Source of the DNA: Staphylococcus taiwanensis
GTDB lineage: Bacteria; Bacillota; Bacilli; Staphylococcales; Staphylococcaceae
Reading direction: 5' to 3'
Assembly (NCBI GenBank): GCA_020544305.1
Contig: CP058667.1
Coordinates: 2,232,001 to 2,296,000 of the forward strand
Length of the DNA stretch: 64,000 nt
Shown: positions 9,330-18,883 of the stretch, one piece after another
How positions within the stretch are numbered: the first letter of the stretch is position 1
How the letters are laid out: each line of letters begins with the position of its first letter
Translations under genes and position numbers: made by a program
The notes under the pieces: model-generated
Told to the model about the DNA's origin: nothing
The model's database searches: none
The model's input: only the letters and a program-made list of their open reading frames with translations

Positions 9330-9533
9330 ATGAATAACGGTACAGTAAAATGGTTTAACGCAGAAAAAGGTTTTGGTTTCATCGAAAGAGAAGACGGTAG
9401 TGACATATTCGTACACTTCAGCGGTATTGCTGGTGAAGGTTACAAAACTTTAGAAGAAGGTCAAAAAGTTGACTTCGATATCACTGAAGGTCAACGTGGC
9501 GAACAAGCAACTAACGTAGTTGTAATGTCATAG
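9330..9533 (+). CDS. Cold-shock protein (CspA family)
   Basis: This is a 67-residue single OB-fold nucleic-acid chaperone, with RNP-1 KGFGFIE and RNP-2 DIFVHFS visible. GGAGG at 9317-9321 places the start at the ATG at 9330, so the longer upstream reading is not used. The 237 bases between merA and this start contain no other gene and may form the long structured leader typical of csp mRNAs. A small GTGC-AAAA-GCAC hairpin stands just before the ribosome binding site. The usual terminator after the stop is missing and an insertion sequence begins 17 bases downstream. Confidence 0.92.
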   Translation: MNNGTVKWFNAEKGFGFIEREDGSDIFVHFSGIAGEGYKTLEEGQKVDFDITEGQRGEQATNVVVMS

Positions 9534-9549
9534 GATTGAACCTACTTAA

Positions 9550-11486
9550 GAGTCTGGGACATAATTCCTAGAGAAATAGCCAGTAAATGAGTTTTAACAA
9601 ATTCATTTACTGGCTTCTTTATTTACAATACTCCGTATTGTTGGCTCGCTTTCTTAGGGGACAGCTTCAGCCTGTAGTCTTCAGCTTGTCCTGTTCCCTC
9701 AAGAGTCTCGCCAAAATACTTTGTATTTATATGTAATTTTACATTGTAATACTTTAAAAAAATAAAGCACTTTCGTATAATTTAATAAACATCACTAAAC
9801 TAAATTAACGAGGTGCCTTATGTATAAAAATTATAACATGACTCAACTTACTCTACCAATGGAAACTTCAGTTCTTATCCCCACAAATGATATTTCACGA
9901 CATGTAAATGATATTGTTGAAACAATTCCTGACAATGAATTCGACGAATTCAGACATCACCGTGGTGCAACTTCGTACCATCCTAAAATGATGTTAAAAG
10001 TGATTCTATATGCCTACACACAATCTGTATTCTCAGGTCGTAAAATAGAAAAAATGCTTAATGATAGCATCCGAATGATGTGGCTATCACAAAATCAAAA
10101 ACCTTCTTATAAAACAATTAATCGATTTAGAGTAAATCCAAAAGTAGATGCTTTATTAGAATCTTTATTTATTCAATTTTACAGTCAGTGTATAAAACAA
10201 AATCTTATAGATGATAAAGCTATTTTTATTGATGGTACAAAAATTGAAGCAAATTCCAATCGATATACATTTGTATGGAAAAAGAGTATTCAAAACCATG
10301 AATCAAAGATGAATGAGGATTCTAAAGCCCTCTACCATGAATTGGTAACCAATAAAATCATACCGGAAATCAAAGAAGATCATGATAATGAATTAACAAA
10401 AGAAGAAATAGATTTGATTGGTAGTCATTTAGATAAAGAAATCGAAGATTTAAACCAACATATCAACAATGAAAAATGTACTAAAACAAGAAAACAAATA
10501 CGTCTCAAAAGAACTAAAATCAAAAAATACAAAAAGCAAATCAATGATTATTCTGAGCGAAAGTATCGATACGAATTTCAAAAATCTATTTTAAAGGATA
10601 GAAATAGTTATTCTAAGACAGATCATGATGCGACATTTATGAGAATGAAAGAAGATCACATGAAAAATGGACAACTTAAGCCAGGGTATAATTTACAAAT
10701 AGCGACAAATTCCCAATTTGTTTTATCTTATAATGTGTATCAAAATCCAACGGATACTAGAACGATGATTCCATTTTTAAATTCAATTCAAGAGACCTAC
10801 GGTCATTTACCTGAATATATTGTAGCTGATGCAGGTTATGGTAGTGAATCAAATTATATGGCAATTATAGATGACTTTAATCGAACGCCACTCATAACAT
10901 ATGGAATGTTTATAAAAGATAAAACTAAAAAATATAAAAGTGACATCTTTAATACTCAAAATTGGGACTATGACGAAATTAATGACGAATTCATTTGTCC
11001 GAATAATAAACGGCTAGGTTTTAAAAGATATGCCTATCGTCATGATAAGTATGGTTACAAGCGAGACTTCAAATTATATGAATGTGACGATTGTTCAGAA
11101 TGTCCTCTGAAAAATCAATGTATGAACTTCAATTCAAAAACAAACAAAAAAATAATGAAGAATTATAACTGGGAATATTTTAAATCCCAAATTAACAAAA
11201 AGCTTTCAGAACCAAAAACAAAAAATATCTACAGTCAAAGAAAAATTGATGTGGAACCTGTTTTTGGATTTATGAAGGCTATTTTGGGTTTCACTCGGAT
11301 GTCTGTCCGAGGACTCAATAAAGTCAAAAGAGAACTTGGTTTTGTATTAATGGCACTTAATATAAGAAAAGTAGTAGCTCAACGAGCTGAAAATAATCAA
11401 AAAATTTATAAAAAAGACAATTTCTATATTATTTCAATAGAAATTGTCTTTTATTCACTTATCCAAGAACTTTATGTCCCGAACTC
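9550..11486 (+). mobile_element. IS1182-family insertion sequence (IS1272-like)
   Basis: Imperfect terminal inverted repeats GAGTCTGGGACATAA (9550-9564) and, on the other strand, GAGTTCGGGACATAA (11472-11486) bracket about 1.94 kb with one transposase gene. The size and termini resemble IS1272. No clear target duplication is seen. A T run at 11487-11493 directly abuts the right end. A 13-base-pair hairpin at 9578-9615 just inside the left end probably blocks incoming transcription, and another at about 11416-11452 lies near the right end. The element occupies the csp terminator position. Confidence 0.85.
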
Positions 11487-11517
11487 TTTTTTTGTATTTA
11501 AATCAATATATCTATAA
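9820..11517 (+). CDS. IS1182-family DDE transposase
   Basis: A DDE transposase of up to 565 residues. It has an N-terminal helix-turn-helix domain (HPKMMLKVILYAYTQ), the first catalytic Asp in IFIDGTKIEANSN (about residue 140), the second in IVADAGYGSESNY (about 341), and Glu in DVEPVFGFMK (about 482). A Cys-rich insert CDDCSECPLKNQC lies at about 425, and a coiled, Lys-rich linker at 190-250. ACGAGG precedes the ATG. The frame runs through the right inverted repeat and stops 31 bases outside the element, so its last residues come from the repeat and flanking DNA. Full length suggests it is potentially active. Confidence 0.85.
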   Translation: MYKNYNMTQLTLPMETSVLIPTNDISRHVNDIVETIPDNEFDEFRHHRGATSYHPKMMLKVILYAYTQSVFSGRKIEKMLNDSIRMMWLSQNQKPSYKTINRFRVNPKVDALLESLFIQFYSQCIKQNLIDDKAIFIDGTKIEANSNRYTFVWKKSIQNHESKMNEDSKALYHELVTNKIIPEIKEDHDNELTKEEIDLIGSHLDKEIEDLNQHINNEKCTKTRKQIRLKRTKIKKYKKQINDYSERKYRYEFQKSILKDRNSYSKTDHDATFMRMKEDHMKNGQLKPGYNLQIATNSQFVLSYNVYQNPTDTRTMIPFLNSIQETYGHLPEYIVADAGYGSESNYMAIIDDFNRTPLITYGMFIKDKTKKYKSDIFNTQNWDYDEINDEFICPNNKRLGFKRYAYRHDKYGYKRDFKLYECDDCSECPLKNQCMNFNSKTNKKIMKNYNWEYFKSQINKKLSEPKTKNIYSQRKIDVEPVFGFMKAILGFTRMSVRGLNKVKRELGFVLMALNIRKVVAQRAENNQKIYKKDNFYIISIEIVFYSLIQELYVPNSFFVFKSIYL

Positions 11518-11573
11518 GTCTAGCTACAAAAACGATTATGAGACAATAAAATATTATGAGGCTACTTAGCAAA

Positions 11574-11618
11574 TTGGGGCGGAACTTTGAATTCAAATCG
11601 AATTCTGTCCCACCCCAA
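11574..11618. repeat. Staphylococcal GGGGTGGGACAGAATTC-type intergenic hairpin
   Basis: TTGGGGCGGAA pairs imperfectly with TTCTGTCCCACCCCAA around an inner GAATTC-AAATC-GAATTC palindrome. The same hairpin family recurs at about 58.8 kb. It lies downstream of the DUF1450 gene and may act as its terminator, although no strong T run follows. Confidence 0.6.
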
Positions 11619-11685
11619 CTTCTACATCATTTAATTGTTAACATTATAAATTAATACTTAAGCTCTACACTTCAATATTCGTCAT

Positions 11686-12027
11686 TTATTTAGCAGCTTT
11701 TCGTTTAGCTAATTTTTCTTTTAATTTTTTATCTTGTTCTTCCTTACGACGTTTTCGTTCTTCATTTCGTTTTCTTAAACGTTCCTCTTCTTCAGGATCA
11801 CGTGGCTTTTTAAGTTGAGCTGTAACTTTTTCCATTAGCTCATCTTCAGTTAGCGCAGCAAGTGGACGGTTATTCACAAAAGCAAACGTTTTACGGCGTC
11901 CGGGACCACAATAAGATTGACAGCCTATTTCAATTTCCGCTTCAGGATCTAGTTTTTCAAGCTTTCTTTTTAGTGATTTAAGATTAACCGCCTGACATTC
12001 ATCACAAATCAAAAATTTATTTTTCAC
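11686..12027 (-). CDS. DUF1450 family protein with Lys/Arg/Glu-rich tail
   Basis: The first 75 or so residues form a DUF1450 (YuzB-like) domain, with ICDECQAVN at the start and GCQSYCGPG near residue 36, a thioredoxin-like arrangement of cysteines that might bind metal. The last 40 residues are an unbroken charged helix ([19 protein letters not shown]). The GTG at 12027, 8 bases after AAAGGTGG, is preferred over the GTG at 12039, which lies within that site. It is a single gene just downstream of the mevalonate operon in the same direction. Function unknown. Confidence 0.75.
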   Translation of the reverse strand: MKNKFLICDECQAVNLKSLKRKLEKLDPEAEIEIGCQSYCGPGRRKTFAFVNNRPLAALTEDELMEKVTAQLKKPRDPEEEERLRKRNEERKRRKEEQDKKLKEKLAKRKAAK

Positions 12028-12163
12028 CTTGCTACCCACCTTTCTATGTATTATCCCATTTTTTATATCAATACTTAATACGAGTCACTTAATTTAACTC
12101 TATTTATTTTACTCTTTTTATTAAAAAATTCAAGCACATGTCTATAAGTACATATCGTTTTCA

Positions 12164-12211
12164 ATAAAAAAGAGCAAGACTTGTATTCAACGTGTGAATT
12201 CTGTCCTACTC
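12164..12211 (-). terminator. Terminator of the mevalonate operon
   Basis: GAGTAGGAC pairs imperfectly with GTCTTGCTC, followed by TTTTTT on the minus strand, 16 bases after the mvaK2 stop. The hairpin contains a GAATTC motif as in other staphylococcal intergenic repeats. Confidence 0.6.
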
Positions 12212-12226
12212 ATTCAGCAATTTCAA

Positions 12227-13303
12227 TTATTGTCCATTATATATTTTGAATTCTAATGGTTTAATGCCATATGCTTTCCATTCATCATAAATGCGTTGTT
12301 TATCAATTTGGTTATCAATAATTGTGATACCACAGTCACCGCCACCTGCTCCTGAAGTTTTAGCAGCGCCACCAAAGCGTTCACCAATATCGCATAATAA
12401 TTTTAAGTTTTGCGTTTCAATATCGACGGTCGCTTCGTTATCCATTTGTTGTATAATATTACGATTTTGACGAATCATTTTTTGAACGCCTTTAATATTA
12501 TTTGTTTTAAAGGCATAAATTAAATTTTCCACACAAGCCTGTGATTGATCTAGGAATTTTCCATAAAAAGAAGGATCTGATTTCAAACGTTTAACTTCAC
12601 TCACTAAATGAGGAGATGATGCAGGTGATCCTGTCCAACCAATTAACACTTCCATGTTCTCTGGCGCTTGTAATGGCTCAATATGAAGGCCTGGCCAGTT
12701 CTTTTCTAGCACTTCATTAACAGAAGTCTCTTCCATTTGTTGTTTAACCCAATCATGATCAAATGTACTATACGCTAACCAGCCACTGTACACACTGACA
12801 GCGATATCACCACACGAGCTTAAACTTTGTAATCTCATATTCGCAATCACAGCTAATTTATAGATATACAAGTTAGATAACTGTAGTTCATAAAATTCAT
12901 TCAATGCTTTAACTACAGCTACTAATACCGCAGCACTTGAGCCTAAGCCATATTTCTGACCCGAATCATCAGCTAGGTTACTATCAATTGTTAAATGGAA
13001 ATGTTTTAATTTAATATTGCAACTTCTTGCATATTGTTCAAATACTTCAATAGCTGTAACAACATATTTCAATTGATTTGCTGCATGGGCATCAGAGATT
13101 TCTATTTTATCCTCATTACGATCAAATGTAACTGGTTCATAATGTAATGTCTTAGAATGAATAGTGCCTGTGACTTCATTTGAAGCTTCGATTGCCGCAG
13201 TAACAAAACGATCAACTGCAATTAGTACGGACTTATATCCTGGTTCAGTTACTGCATATTCACCTGCTACGTAAAGTTTTCCTGGCGCTTTCACCTGTAT
13301 CAT
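12227..13303 (-). CDS. mvaK2: Phosphomevalonate kinase
   Basis: A GHMP-family kinase of 358 residues that phosphorylates 5-phosphomevalonate, the second ATP step of the mevalonate route. It shows the substrate-side start VKAPGKLYVAGEYAV, the ATP loop DSGQKYGLGSSAAVLVA (about residue 113) and the C-terminal GHMP motif KTSGAGGGDCGI (about 324). GGAAGAG precedes the ATG. It is the last gene of mvaK1-mvaD-mvaK2, 12 bases after mvaD. Staphylococci rely on this pathway rather than MEP, so the operon is presumably essential. Confidence 0.95.
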   Translation of the reverse strand: MIQVKAPGKLYVAGEYAVTEPGYKSVLIAVDRFVTAAIEASNEVTGTIHSKTLHYEPVTFDRNEDKIEISDAHAANQLKYVVTAIEVFEQYARSCNIKLKHFHLTIDSNLADDSGQKYGLGSSAAVLVAVVKALNEFYELQLSNLYIYKLAVIANMRLQSLSSCGDIAVSVYSGWLAYSTFDHDWVKQQMEETSVNEVLEKNWPGLHIEPLQAPENMEVLIGWTGSPASSPHLVSEVKRLKSDPSFYGKFLDQSQACVENLIYAFKTNNIKGVQKMIRQNRNIIQQMDNEATVDIETQNLKLLCDIGERFGGAAKTSGAGGGDCGITIIDNQIDKQRIYDEWKAYGIKPLEFKIYNGQ

Positions 13304-13315
13304 TATATCTCTTCC

Positions 13316-14299
13316 TTACTTAATAATTTCGACTCCTGATTGTGTGATATCACTTGTGATGATTTTTGTTTGATCAAATTCTTGTAAAAATTTATCTACA
13401 ATTGCTTGTTGGTTTTTCTTTTCAATGAGTACTTTAACATTAGGACCAGCATCCATTGTAAAGTAACAAGGTAACCCAGCTTCTCTACATTCGTTTACAA
13501 TACGCATGGCATCATAACTTTCTGGTACTAAATATGTAAATGGTGGTTGTGCTCCTAAATTAGTCGCATGCATACGTAAGCCGTTAGCTTCAATCACTTC
13601 GCCCATACGTTTGAAATCCTTGTTTGCTATCGCTTCTTTCGTTTCTTTTAAATCAGCATCCACGTGATCTAACCAATATTGATAAAAACGTGATGTGTCA
13701 CGGGTCAATGACATCCCTGAGCGACTTGATACTTTTTTAGATTTATTATTTATGACAACAAAAATCATGGCTAAGTCTTCTTCCCAGCCATTTGCGTCAA
13801 TATGATGAGCATATGACGTTTCATCGTCATGACCCTTTTTCCATTCAGCAAATCCACCATAAATACTACGTGAGGCCGAACCTGAACCACGACGGGCTAA
13901 ACGTGATAAATCTTTATCTGATAAACCAAGTTGTAGAGCTTCATTACACGCACCAGCTAATGCTGCATAAGCACTTGCAGAAGAAGCTAACCCAGCAGCA
14001 GTCGGAACAAAATTCTCGCTTTCAATTCGCGCATATTCTGTAACGCTTGCTTCTTTACGAATCATATCCATATAACGTTGAATTTTAGCACTCTCTTTCG
14101 CATCAACCTCTTCACCGTTAAGGATTAACTGATCAGCGATTAAGGTGTCATCAAATGTTACACGTGTTTCCGTGTAAAAACGTTCTAATGTGACTGACAA
14201 ACTATTATTCATTGGAATAATTAATTCCTCATCAGCCTTACCCCAATATTTAATCAGCGCAATATTCGTATGTGCACGTGCTTTACCACTCTTTTTCAA
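13316..14299 (-). CDS. mvaD: Diphosphomevalonate decarboxylase
   Basis: The 327-residue GHMP-fold enzyme converts diphosphomevalonate and ATP to isopentenyl diphosphate. ARAHTNIALIKYWGK (about residue 8), the phosphate loop TAAGLASSASAYAAL (about 105), GSGSASRSIYGG (about 137) and the catalytic aspartate in TMDAGPNVKVL (about 282) are all present. The start codon is TTG, 8 bases after GGAGG; no ATG fits. Only 4 bases separate it from mvaK1, suggesting coupled translation. Confidence 0.95.
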   Translation of the reverse strand: MKKSGKARAHTNIALIKYWGKADEELIIPMNNSLSVTLERFYTETRVTFDDTLIADQLILNGEEVDAKESAKIQRYMDMIRKEASVTEYARIESENFVPTAAGLASSASAYAALAGACNEALQLGLSDKDLSRLARRGSGSASRSIYGGFAEWKKGHDDETSYAHHIDANGWEEDLAMIFVVINNKSKKVSSRSGMSLTRDTSRFYQYWLDHVDADLKETKEAIANKDFKRMGEVIEANGLRMHATNLGAQPPFTYLVPESYDAMRIVNECREAGLPCYFTMDAGPNVKVLIEKKNQQAIVDKFLQEFDQTKIITSDITQSGVEIIK

Positions 14300-14303
14300 T
14301 GAC

Positions 14304-15227
14304 TTATCCTCCTAACTTCTCAATCCATGTATGTTGGGCACCGGCCTTTTCAGCTGCAGCTACAATATTCTTAGCAGTTTGCAATTCTTTAGCCAAAATA
14401 AGCATGCTACCGCCACGGCCACCACCAGTCAATTTACCGGCAACTGAGCCATTCTCTTCGCCTAATTTAAGTAGCATTTCAATCTTGTCATGACTTACAG
14501 TCAACGTTCTTAAGTCATCCTGACATTGATTAAAAATATCAGCCAATTCATCAAAACTATGATGTTCAATTGCTTCACTCGCTGAATATACTAATGAACC
14601 AATGTGGTCAATAATTTGCATGTATTGTTCATCATTATCACATAGTTGATGAACGTCCTCCACAGCTTGCTTAGTTGAACCTTTAACACCTGTATCGATC
14701 ACGACCATATAGCCATCTAAATTTAAGGTTTTCAATATTTCTACTTCGCCCTTTTGATACCACACAGGTTGGTTCGTAACAATCGTCTTCGTATCGATAC
14801 CACTTGGTTTACCATGTGCAATGCGTTCTGCAGAGTCAGCATTTTCCAATAATTCTTTATCAGTCAATGGTAAACCTAAATAATCATAACTTGCTCGAAT
14901 AAACGCTACTGCCACTGCTGCGCTTGAACCTAGTCCGCGTGAAGGTGGTAAGTTTGCCTGAATTTTTACGAGTAGTGGTTCTTCTACTTGTTTACTTTCA
15001 ACAAAATGACTTACAAGTGATTTTAAATGCTCTGGTGCATCATACAATGGACCGTCATAAACATCACTTTCAATAGCTGAATAATTACCTTTTTCTAGAC
15101 TTTCAATTAAGACTTTAACTTTTCCTGAAGTGAATGGAATAGCAATCGCTGGTTGTCCGAATGTCACCGCATGCTCTCCAATTAATATTATTTTACCGTT
15201 AGACTCCCCATAGCCACGTTGTACCAT
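14304..15227 (-). CDS. mvaK1: Mevalonate kinase
   Basis: The 307-residue enzyme phosphorylates mevalonate. GKIILIGEHAVTFG (about residue 10), the ATP loop PPSRGLGSSAAVAVAF (about 93), the Lys/Asp region KPSGIDTKT (about 140) and KLTGGGRGGSMLIL (about 268) are conserved GHMP motifs. AAAGGTGAG lies before the ATG. It is first in the operon; the promoter must lie in the long AT-rich gap upstream. Confidence 0.95.
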   Translation of the reverse strand: MVQRGYGESNGKIILIGEHAVTFGQPAIAIPFTSGKVKVLIESLEKGNYSAIESDVYDGPLYDAPEHLKSLVSHFVESKQVEEPLLVKIQANLPPSRGLGSSAAVAVAFIRASYDYLGLPLTDKELLENADSAERIAHGKPSGIDTKTIVTNQPVWYQKGEVEILKTLNLDGYMVVIDTGVKGSTKQAVEDVHQLCDNDEQYMQIIDHIGSLVYSASEAIEHHSFDELADIFNQCQDDLRTLTVSHDKIEMLLKLGEENGSVAGKLTGGGRGGSMLILAKELQTAKNIVAAAEKAGAQHTWIEKLGG

Positions 15228-15898
15228 GATATCTCACCTTTAATATTCTTTCTGAAAATTATTTCGAGGCTCGCACACACGCATACCATGACGTACAACC
15301 TCAATGTTTTAATTTACTTACAATAACCACACAATTAGTCTTTAACCTATGCCTATCTTCTATATCGTGGTTATCATTTATCGATTAAATGCCGATGTAT
15401 AGTCTTATAATTATCATAATTAATTTTAATAAAAATTATGTTATAAAATACTGAACAATATATAGTATAAAACTTTGACAAATTTAGTTCAAAACTTAAA
15501 AATATTTATACCCTAAAAGTTAAATTTAATAACATTATATGTATTGAGAGCTTAAATACATTACGTTGTCAGAACTATAAGGTTAATTTTGTACTGATTA
15601 TTCTGTTAACCTAACTTTATGACTAACTTTTAAATGCTTATTCGGCCTAAACTATTTATATTGACCTTTTCCTTAAATTTATCCACCTAAACTATATTAC
15701 TATAAAAATTATTAGGAATATAGCTATTTATCATGAATTCCCTTTATTATTCTACCAATTTTCAATTTTCAGCAGTATAAAAAAGGGAAACTGGAACCGA
15801 AAGATTTTCGAATTCGTCTTATCCCCCCCTTCCTGCTTTGTTTGTAAAATTTCTACTTAAAATTCTTTATACTGGGCCCCTGGCCACCTTAAGAATTA
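15228..15898. other. Long AT-rich intergenic region upstream of mvaK1
   Basis: No convincing gene is seen in about 670 bases. The region must hold the minus-strand mvaK1 promoter. Small structures are present: an AGGTTAA/TTAACCT inverted repeat at 15580-15612, a 16-base motif at 15640-15655 that recurs at 24.9 kb, a CGAAA/TTTCG hairpin near 15798, a seven-C run at 15823-15829, and GGGCCCC at 15874. A C-rich small RNA is possible but unproven. Confidence 0.4.
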
Positions 15899-15937
15899 AA
15901 AAAGAGAAGATGCTTGTTTAAAGCACCTTCTCTTTTC
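15899..15937 (-). terminator. Terminator of the pta-lipL operon
   Basis: A stem of about 15 base pairs with one mismatch (AAAGAGAAGATGCTT with AAGCACCTTCTCTTT, 15901-15936) is followed by TTTTT on the minus strand, about 100 bases after the lipL stop. Confidence 0.8.
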
Positions 15938-16038
15938 ACTCAACTGATTGCAACTATGCAATACAGCTGAATCATATTATTTTTATACCAGAATCTTTTA
16001 AAACTGTATCATATTTTTTATATTAGTAGATTTAGCGT

Positions 16039-16881
16039 TTACTTTTCATTCATAGAATGATTCATTTTTTCATTGCGCTCAATCATTTTATCGAAATAAC
16101 CTTCATAACGCGTCCATTCATCTTCTGTGATTGGATCCATATTAAGATTTCCACCTAAATCTTTAATCGCATGTAATAATTGGAACATGACGTCTTGTAC
16201 TTTGATTTCACGCCCAAACAGTGTTTCCAATGATGCCATGCATTCAGGTTGTATATCTGGATATTTAAATTTTGTTGTCTCACCTTTAAGCGCACGTTCA
16301 TAAAAGACACGCATCATCTCTGCACGTTCTGAACCTGAGCCTTCAACACATAAATATATTTGTACAGCAATGCCACCACGAACACGACGTTGTGAAATGC
16401 CGGCAAATTTCTTACCGTCTATACTTAAGTCGAATTTTCCCGGGCAATATGAGTGCTCAATTTCTCGCGTATCAATCTCTACGTCTTCATTTTCGAACAT
16501 TTTACAAATTAATAAGTACATCACTGTAAATGCCTCATCAATCGTCGTTTCAGTTTGACCTTTAAAGATAAGCGAAATATTCAATACCCCTTGGTCCAAC
16601 ACGACGCCAAGGCCACCTGAATTTCTCACAATGGCATTATAACCAATTTCATCAGTTAAATAGCGAATACCATCTTTAAGAAATGGTAAGCGAGAATCAT
16701 GAATACCAAGAATTACTGTATGCTGATGTATCCATGTTCTAACTACGTTACAAGACAAATCTTTACCTACACTTTCTGAAAACGTGTCATCAAAAGCAAA
16801 TGATTGCATTGGCGCTAAACCAGAAGAATGGTCAACATAGCGCCAATCAATATCATTAAAATATTTACTTGCTAAGTCCAT
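16039..16881 (-). CDS. lipL: LipL, octanoyl-[GcvH]:protein N-octanoyltransferase
   Basis: A 280-residue amidotransferase of the biotin/lipoate protein ligase fold. In Firmicutes it moves octanoyl groups from GcvH to the E2 subunits of 2-oxoacid dehydrogenases. The catalytic cysteine is probably that in SYCPGKFDLSI (about residue 150), followed by KKFAGISQRRVRGG; NSGGLGVVLDQGVLN (about 88) forms the acyl site. The ATG overlaps the end of pta by one base, so the two are co-transcribed. The same pta-lipL pairing occurs in B. subtilis (pta-ywfL). Confidence 0.88.
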   Translation of the reverse strand: MDLASKYFNDIDWRYVDHSSGLAPMQSFAFDDTFSESVGKDLSCNVVRTWIHQHTVILGIHDSRLPFLKDGIRYLTDEIGYNAIVRNSGGLGVVLDQGVLNISLIFKGQTETTIDEAFTVMYLLICKMFENEDVEIDTREIEHSYCPGKFDLSIDGKKFAGISQRRVRGGIAVQIYLCVEGSGSERAEMMRVFYERALKGETTKFKYPDIQPECMASLETLFGREIKVQDVMFQLLHAIKDLGGNLNMDPITEDEWTRYEGYFDKMIERNEKMNHSMNEK

Positions 16882-17870
16882 TATTGTAATGTTTGAGCTG
16901 CTGTAATAATTGATAATTTATAAACGTCTTCAGTTGAGCAACCACGTGATAAGTCATTAACTGGTGAATTTAAACCTTGCAATACAGGACCAACTGCATC
17001 AAATCCACCTAAACGTTGTGCAATTTTGTAACCAATGTTACCAGCTTCTAAACTTGGGAATACAAAAACATTTGCATCGCCTTGAATTTTAGCACCTGGT
17101 GCTTTTTTCTCAGCTACAGATGGCACAATTGCAGCATCGAATTGGAATTCACCATCGATAACTACATCTTTTAAGCCTTCAGATTCTACTTTTTCTTGAG
17201 CTAATTTTACTGCATTCGCAACTTTATCAACATCGTCTGATTTCGCTGAACCTTTAGTTGAGAAGCTTAACATTGCAACGCGAGGGTCCATGCCAAAGCT
17301 TTTAGCTGATTTCGCACTTTCAACTGCGATTTCTGCTAAATCTGAAGATTCTAATGTTGGATTAATCGCACAATCACCAAACACATATTGTTGATCATCT
17401 TTAATCATAAAGAAGATACCAGAAGTTTTAGATACACCTGGTTTTGTTTTAATAATTTGTAATGCAGGGCGAACAGTATCTCCAGTTGAATGTGCAGCAC
17501 CACTTACTAATCCATCAGCATGACCAGCGTAAACTAACATCGTACCGAAATAGTTAACGTTATTTAATAATTCTTCAGCTTGTTCTTCAGTCGCTTTACC
17601 TTTACGACGTTCAACGAATGATTTCACTAATTCTGGTTTTAATTCACTTGTAGATGGATTGATGACTTCAATATTTGAAACATCTAATCCTTTGTCTTTT
17701 GCTAATAAGTTGATTTTGTCATAATCACCTAAAACGACAGGTGTTACATAGTCAGTTGCTTGTAATTGTGTAGCAGCTGTTAATACACGTTCATCTTCAC
17801 CCTCAGGTAATACGATTCTAACATTTTTTCCTGAAAGTTTTTCTTGTAATACATCTAATAAACTAGACAT
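16881..17870 (-). CDS. pta: Phosphate acetyltransferase
   Basis: The 329-residue enzyme interconverts acetyl-CoA and acetyl phosphate in overflow metabolism. It has the PTA signature segments RIVLPEGEDERVL (about residue 18), VSGAAHSTGDTVRPALQIIKT (about 122), and a C-terminal FPSLEAGNIGYKIAQRLGG near 272. The length is the usual 325-330 of the single-domain class. GGAGGGC precedes the ATG at 17870. It is divergent from hemQ, and its 3' end overlaps the lipL start by one base. Confidence 0.95.
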   Translation of the reverse strand: MSSLLDVLQEKLSGKNVRIVLPEGEDERVLTAATQLQATDYVTPVVLGDYDKINLLAKDKGLDVSNIEVINPSTSELKPELVKSFVERRKGKATEEQAEELLNNVNYFGTMLVYAGHADGLVSGAAHSTGDTVRPALQIIKTKPGVSKTSGIFFMIKDDQQYVFGDCAINPTLESSDLAEIAVESAKSAKSFGMDPRVAMLSFSTKGSAKSDDVDKVANAVKLAQEKVESEGLKDVVIDGEFQFDAAIVPSVAEKKAPGAKIQGDANVFVFPSLEAGNIGYKIAQRLGGFDAVGPVLQGLNSPVNDLSRGCSTEDVYKLSIITAAQTLQ

Positions 17871-18044
17871 AATGCCCTCCTAAATAATTTCATAATAATA
17901 TTTGCATCCTTAATTATACTTCATTTTTTTTAAGATTTCCATTTCACTAATTTGTAATCATTTAGGTATATTTACTCATTCTCTTTATGATAAAATTTAG
18001 GCTGTATTAAAAAATAATTATCTTATTTTAAAGGAGCGATACAC

Positions 18045-18794
18045 ATGAGTGAAGCAGCCGAAACATTAGATGGTTGGTACAGTCTTCATTTATTTTATGC
18101 TGTAGATTGGGCAACATTTAGACTAGTGCCTGAAGATGAGCGTGAAGCAATGATTAATGAATTTAAAACATTTATTAATGATAAAGCAGGTGCTAGAGAA
18201 CAACAAGCTGGTGACTATGCGTTATATAACATTACTGGTCAAAAAGCTGACATCTTATTATGGTACTTACGTCCAGAAATGAAAGAATTAAATGAAATCG
18301 AAAATGAGTTAAATAAACTACGTATTGCCGATTTCTTTATTCAAACTTACTCATATGTATCAGTGATTGAATTAGGAAATTACTTAGCTGGCAAATCTGA
18401 CGAAGATCCATATCAAAATCCACATGTAAGAGCGAGATTATATCCTGAGCTGCCAAGAACAGAATATATTTGCTTCTATCCAATGGATAAACGCCGTAAT
18501 GAAACATATAACTGGTATATGCTACCAATGGAAGAACGTAAAAAATTAATGTATAACCATGGCATGATTGGTCGTCAATATGCTGGAAAAATCAAACAAT
18601 TCATTACAGGGTCTGTTGGTTTTGATGATTATGAATGGGGCGTAACTTTATTTGCAGATGACGTCTTACAATTCAAAAAAATCGTTTACGAAATGCGTTT
18701 TGACGAAACAACTGCACGCTATGGTGACTTTGGTGGTTTCTATATCGGACATATCTTAGAAACTGACCATTTCGATCAGTTCTTCGCAATTTAA
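18045..18794 (+). CDS. hemQ: HemQ, coproheme decarboxylase
   Basis: The 249-residue enzyme removes two propionate carboxyls from coproheme III, the last step of the coproporphyrin-dependent heme pathway of Gram-positives. Catalytic Tyr145 and Lys149 fall exactly in FYPMDKRR. His172 in [10 protein letters not shown] is the likely axial heme ligand. AAGGAGCG lies before the ATG. It is transcribed divergently from pta, with a TATGATAAAAT-like -10 region just upstream, and ended by a perfect 16-base-pair terminator. Confidence 0.95.
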   Translation: MSEAAETLDGWYSLHLFYAVDWATFRLVPEDEREAMINEFKTFINDKAGAREQQAGDYALYNITGQKADILLWYLRPEMKELNEIENELNKLRIADFFIQTYSYVSVIELGNYLAGKSDEDPYQNPHVRARLYPELPRTEYICFYPMDKRRNETYNWYMLPMEERKKLMYNHGMIGRQYAGKIKQFITGSVGFDDYEWGVTLFADDVLQFKKIVYEMRFDETTARYGDFGGFYIGHILETDHFDQFFAI

Positions 18795-18883
18795 TGCTAC
18801 AACCATAAGATTTTAACAGTGAAACATGACTTAAGTATGGTGAACGAAATGAACATCTTAGCAAATATTGTTTCACTGACCAT

